A stretch of DNA of 6,100 bases from Sphingomonadaceae bacterium (lineage in GTDB: Bacteria; Pseudomonadota; Alphaproteobacteria; Sphingomonadales; Sphingomonadaceae), in NCBI GenBank assembly GCA_020446665.1, contig JAGREF010000341.1:1-6100 (forward strand), written 5' to 3'. Both the position numbers and the translations under genes were made by a program. Each line of letters starts with the position of its first letter. The stretch's first letter is position 1. This document shows positions 5,203 to 6,100 of this stretch, in pieces. The notes under the pieces were generated by a model. It did not search any database, had not been told where the DNA came from, and worked only from the letters and a program-made list of their open reading frames with translations.

Positions 5203-6100
5203 GAATATCCTCTTGCTGGGGTCGGGCGGGCGCGAACATGCGCTGGCATGGAAGCTGGCGCAATCCCGTTTGCTGTCGGGCGACGGGGATAAACTCTATG
5301 CCGCGCCGGGCAACCCCGGCATTGCCGACCATGCCGAATGCGTGGCGCTGGATGCAACCGATCATGCTGCCGTCATCAGCTTTTGCGAGGAAAAGCGCAT
5401 CGGTCTGGTCGTGGTGGGGCCAGAGGCACCGCTGGTTGACGGCTTGAGCGACAGCCTGCGCGCAGAGGGCTTTGCCGTGTTCGGCCCCTCGCAGGCCGCC
5501 GCGCAGCTGGAAGGCAGCAAGGGCTTTACCAAGGATCTGTGCGAGCGCGCGGGCATTCCCACCGCCGGTTATATCCGTACGACCTCGCTGGATCAGGCGG
5601 TGGCCGCGCTCGATACTTTCGCCCCGCCTTTCGTGCTCAAGGCTGATGGTCTGGCCGCGGGCAAGGGTGTGGTGATCGCCGATACACGCGCAGAAGCGGA
5701 AACGGCGCTGGCTGACATGTTTGGCGGTGCCTTTGGCGCAGCTGGTGCAGAAGTGGTGGTCGAGGAATTCATGGCTGGCGAGGAAGCCAGCTTCTTCGCG
5801 CTTACCGACGGCACCAACATCATGACCTTTGGCAGCGCGCAGGATCACAAGCGCGTGGGTGAAGGGGATAACGGCCCCAATACGGGCGGCATGGGCGCCT
5901 ATAGCCCTGCCCCGGTGCTGGACCCGCTGACCCGCGGCGAAGTGCTGGAAAAGATCATCGGCCCGACTGTGAAGACCATGGCAGAGGAAGGCATGCCCTA
6001 TTCCGGCGTGCTCTTTGCCGGGCTGATGCTGACCAATGAAGGCCCGAAGCTGATCGAGTACAACTGCCGTTTTGGCGACCCGGAATGCCAGGTGCTGATG
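5201..6100 (+). CDS. purD: Phosphoribosylamine-glycine ligase (GAR synthetase), N-terminal 300 residues
   Basis: PurD carries out the second step of de novo purine synthesis: ATP-dependent joining of glycine to 5-phosphoribosylamine to give glycinamide ribonucleotide, in the cytoplasm. The N-domain begins [19 protein letters not shown], the classic start. Then come [12 protein letters not shown] (71-82) and [19 protein letters not shown] (94-112). The ATP-grasp domain has [15 protein letters not shown] (144-158), [15 protein letters not shown] (185-199), [20 protein letters not shown] (213-232) and [12 protein letters not shown] (286-297), whose Glu286 and Asn288 are the expected magnesium ligands. 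The frame is intact to the window edge. Compared with the roughly 430-residue family length, about 130 C-terminal residues are missing only because the window ends. ATG 5201 is supported by GGAG 6 nt upstream. The gene is divergent from xseA with overlapping start codons. Confidence 0.97.
   Translation, partial: MNILLLGSGGREHALAWKLAQSRLLSGDGDKLYAAPGNPGIADHAECVALDATDHAAVISFCEEKRIGLVVVGPEAPLVDGLSDSLRAEGFAVFGPSQAAAQLEGSKGFTKDLCERAGIPTAGYIRTTSLDQAVAALDTFAPPFVLKADGLAAGKGVVIADTRAEAETALADMFGGAFGAAGAEVVVEEFMAGEEASFFALTDGTNIMTFGSAQDHKRVGEGDNGPNTGGMGAYSPAPVLDPLTRGEVLEKIIGPTVKTMAEEGMPYSGVLFAGLMLTNEGPKLIEYNCRFGDPECQVLM
5208..5214 (-). promoter_or_regulatory. xseA ribosome binding site inside purD
   Basis: AAGAGGA on the minus strand, with a 5-nt spacer (TATTC), precedes xseA ATG 5202. 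On the plus strand these bases are within purD codons 3-5 (Ile-Leu-Leu). Confidence 0.7.

Noticed and set aside
5186..5848. Minus-strand open frame of about 220 codons opposite purD
   Set aside because: purD is unmistakable on the plus strand. This frame has no family resemblance and would overlap the xseA start region.

Overview
The window is GC-rich bacterial DNA. Its protein families and gene order fit an alphaproteobacterium, most likely of the Sphingomonadales (Erythrobacter/Sphingomonas-type). The pointers are a lineage-style RNase T2 C-terminus, a DUF2093 gene directly behind xseA, an L28 with an alphaproteobacterial C-terminal extension, and purD divergent from xseA. The taxonomic call is inference from family resemblance, not a database result. 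Most of the window is ordinary chromosomal housekeeping DNA. I see no transposase, phage gene, CRISPR array, tRNA or rRNA.

Layout. (1) 1-288, + strand: the 3' end of a secreted ribonuclease T2 family gene. (2) 289-586: a non-coding gap between convergent genes, almost filled by an imperfect long inverted repeat (arms 296-335 and 547-583) with a second inverted repeat and hairpins nested inside. It is the least explained part of the window. (3) 587-1042, - strand: tadA, the tRNA-Arg wobble adenosine deaminase. (4) 1043-1178: a divergent promoter region with a good sigma-70-like promoter for rpmB. (5) 1179-1466, + strand: rpmB (ribosomal protein L28), followed by a strong hairpin with a GUAA loop that probably terminates it. 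(6) 1547-5202, - strand: four genes transcribed in the order xseA, DUF2093 gene, M23 lipoprotein peptidase, phytase-like/esterase-like exported protein. The gaps are 48 bp, 2 bp (or a 4-bp overlap, depending on the start) and 3 bp, so they probably form one operon. (7) 5201-6100, + strand: the first 300 codons of purD, running off the window.

How the genes relate. TadA and L28 serve translation, XseA serves DNA repair, and PurD serves purine synthesis. The two genes at the end of the xseA operon encode envelope proteins (a predicted lipoprotein LytM/M23 peptidase and an exported beta-propeller-like protein) with no evident link to exonuclease VII. The most striking small-scale feature is the xseA/purD junction. 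The two divergent genes share the palindrome CATG (5200-5203) as overlapping start codons, and each has a good Shine-Dalgarno sequence inside the other's coding region. Their promoters must therefore lie inside each other's genes, and their 5' transcripts must be antisense to one another.
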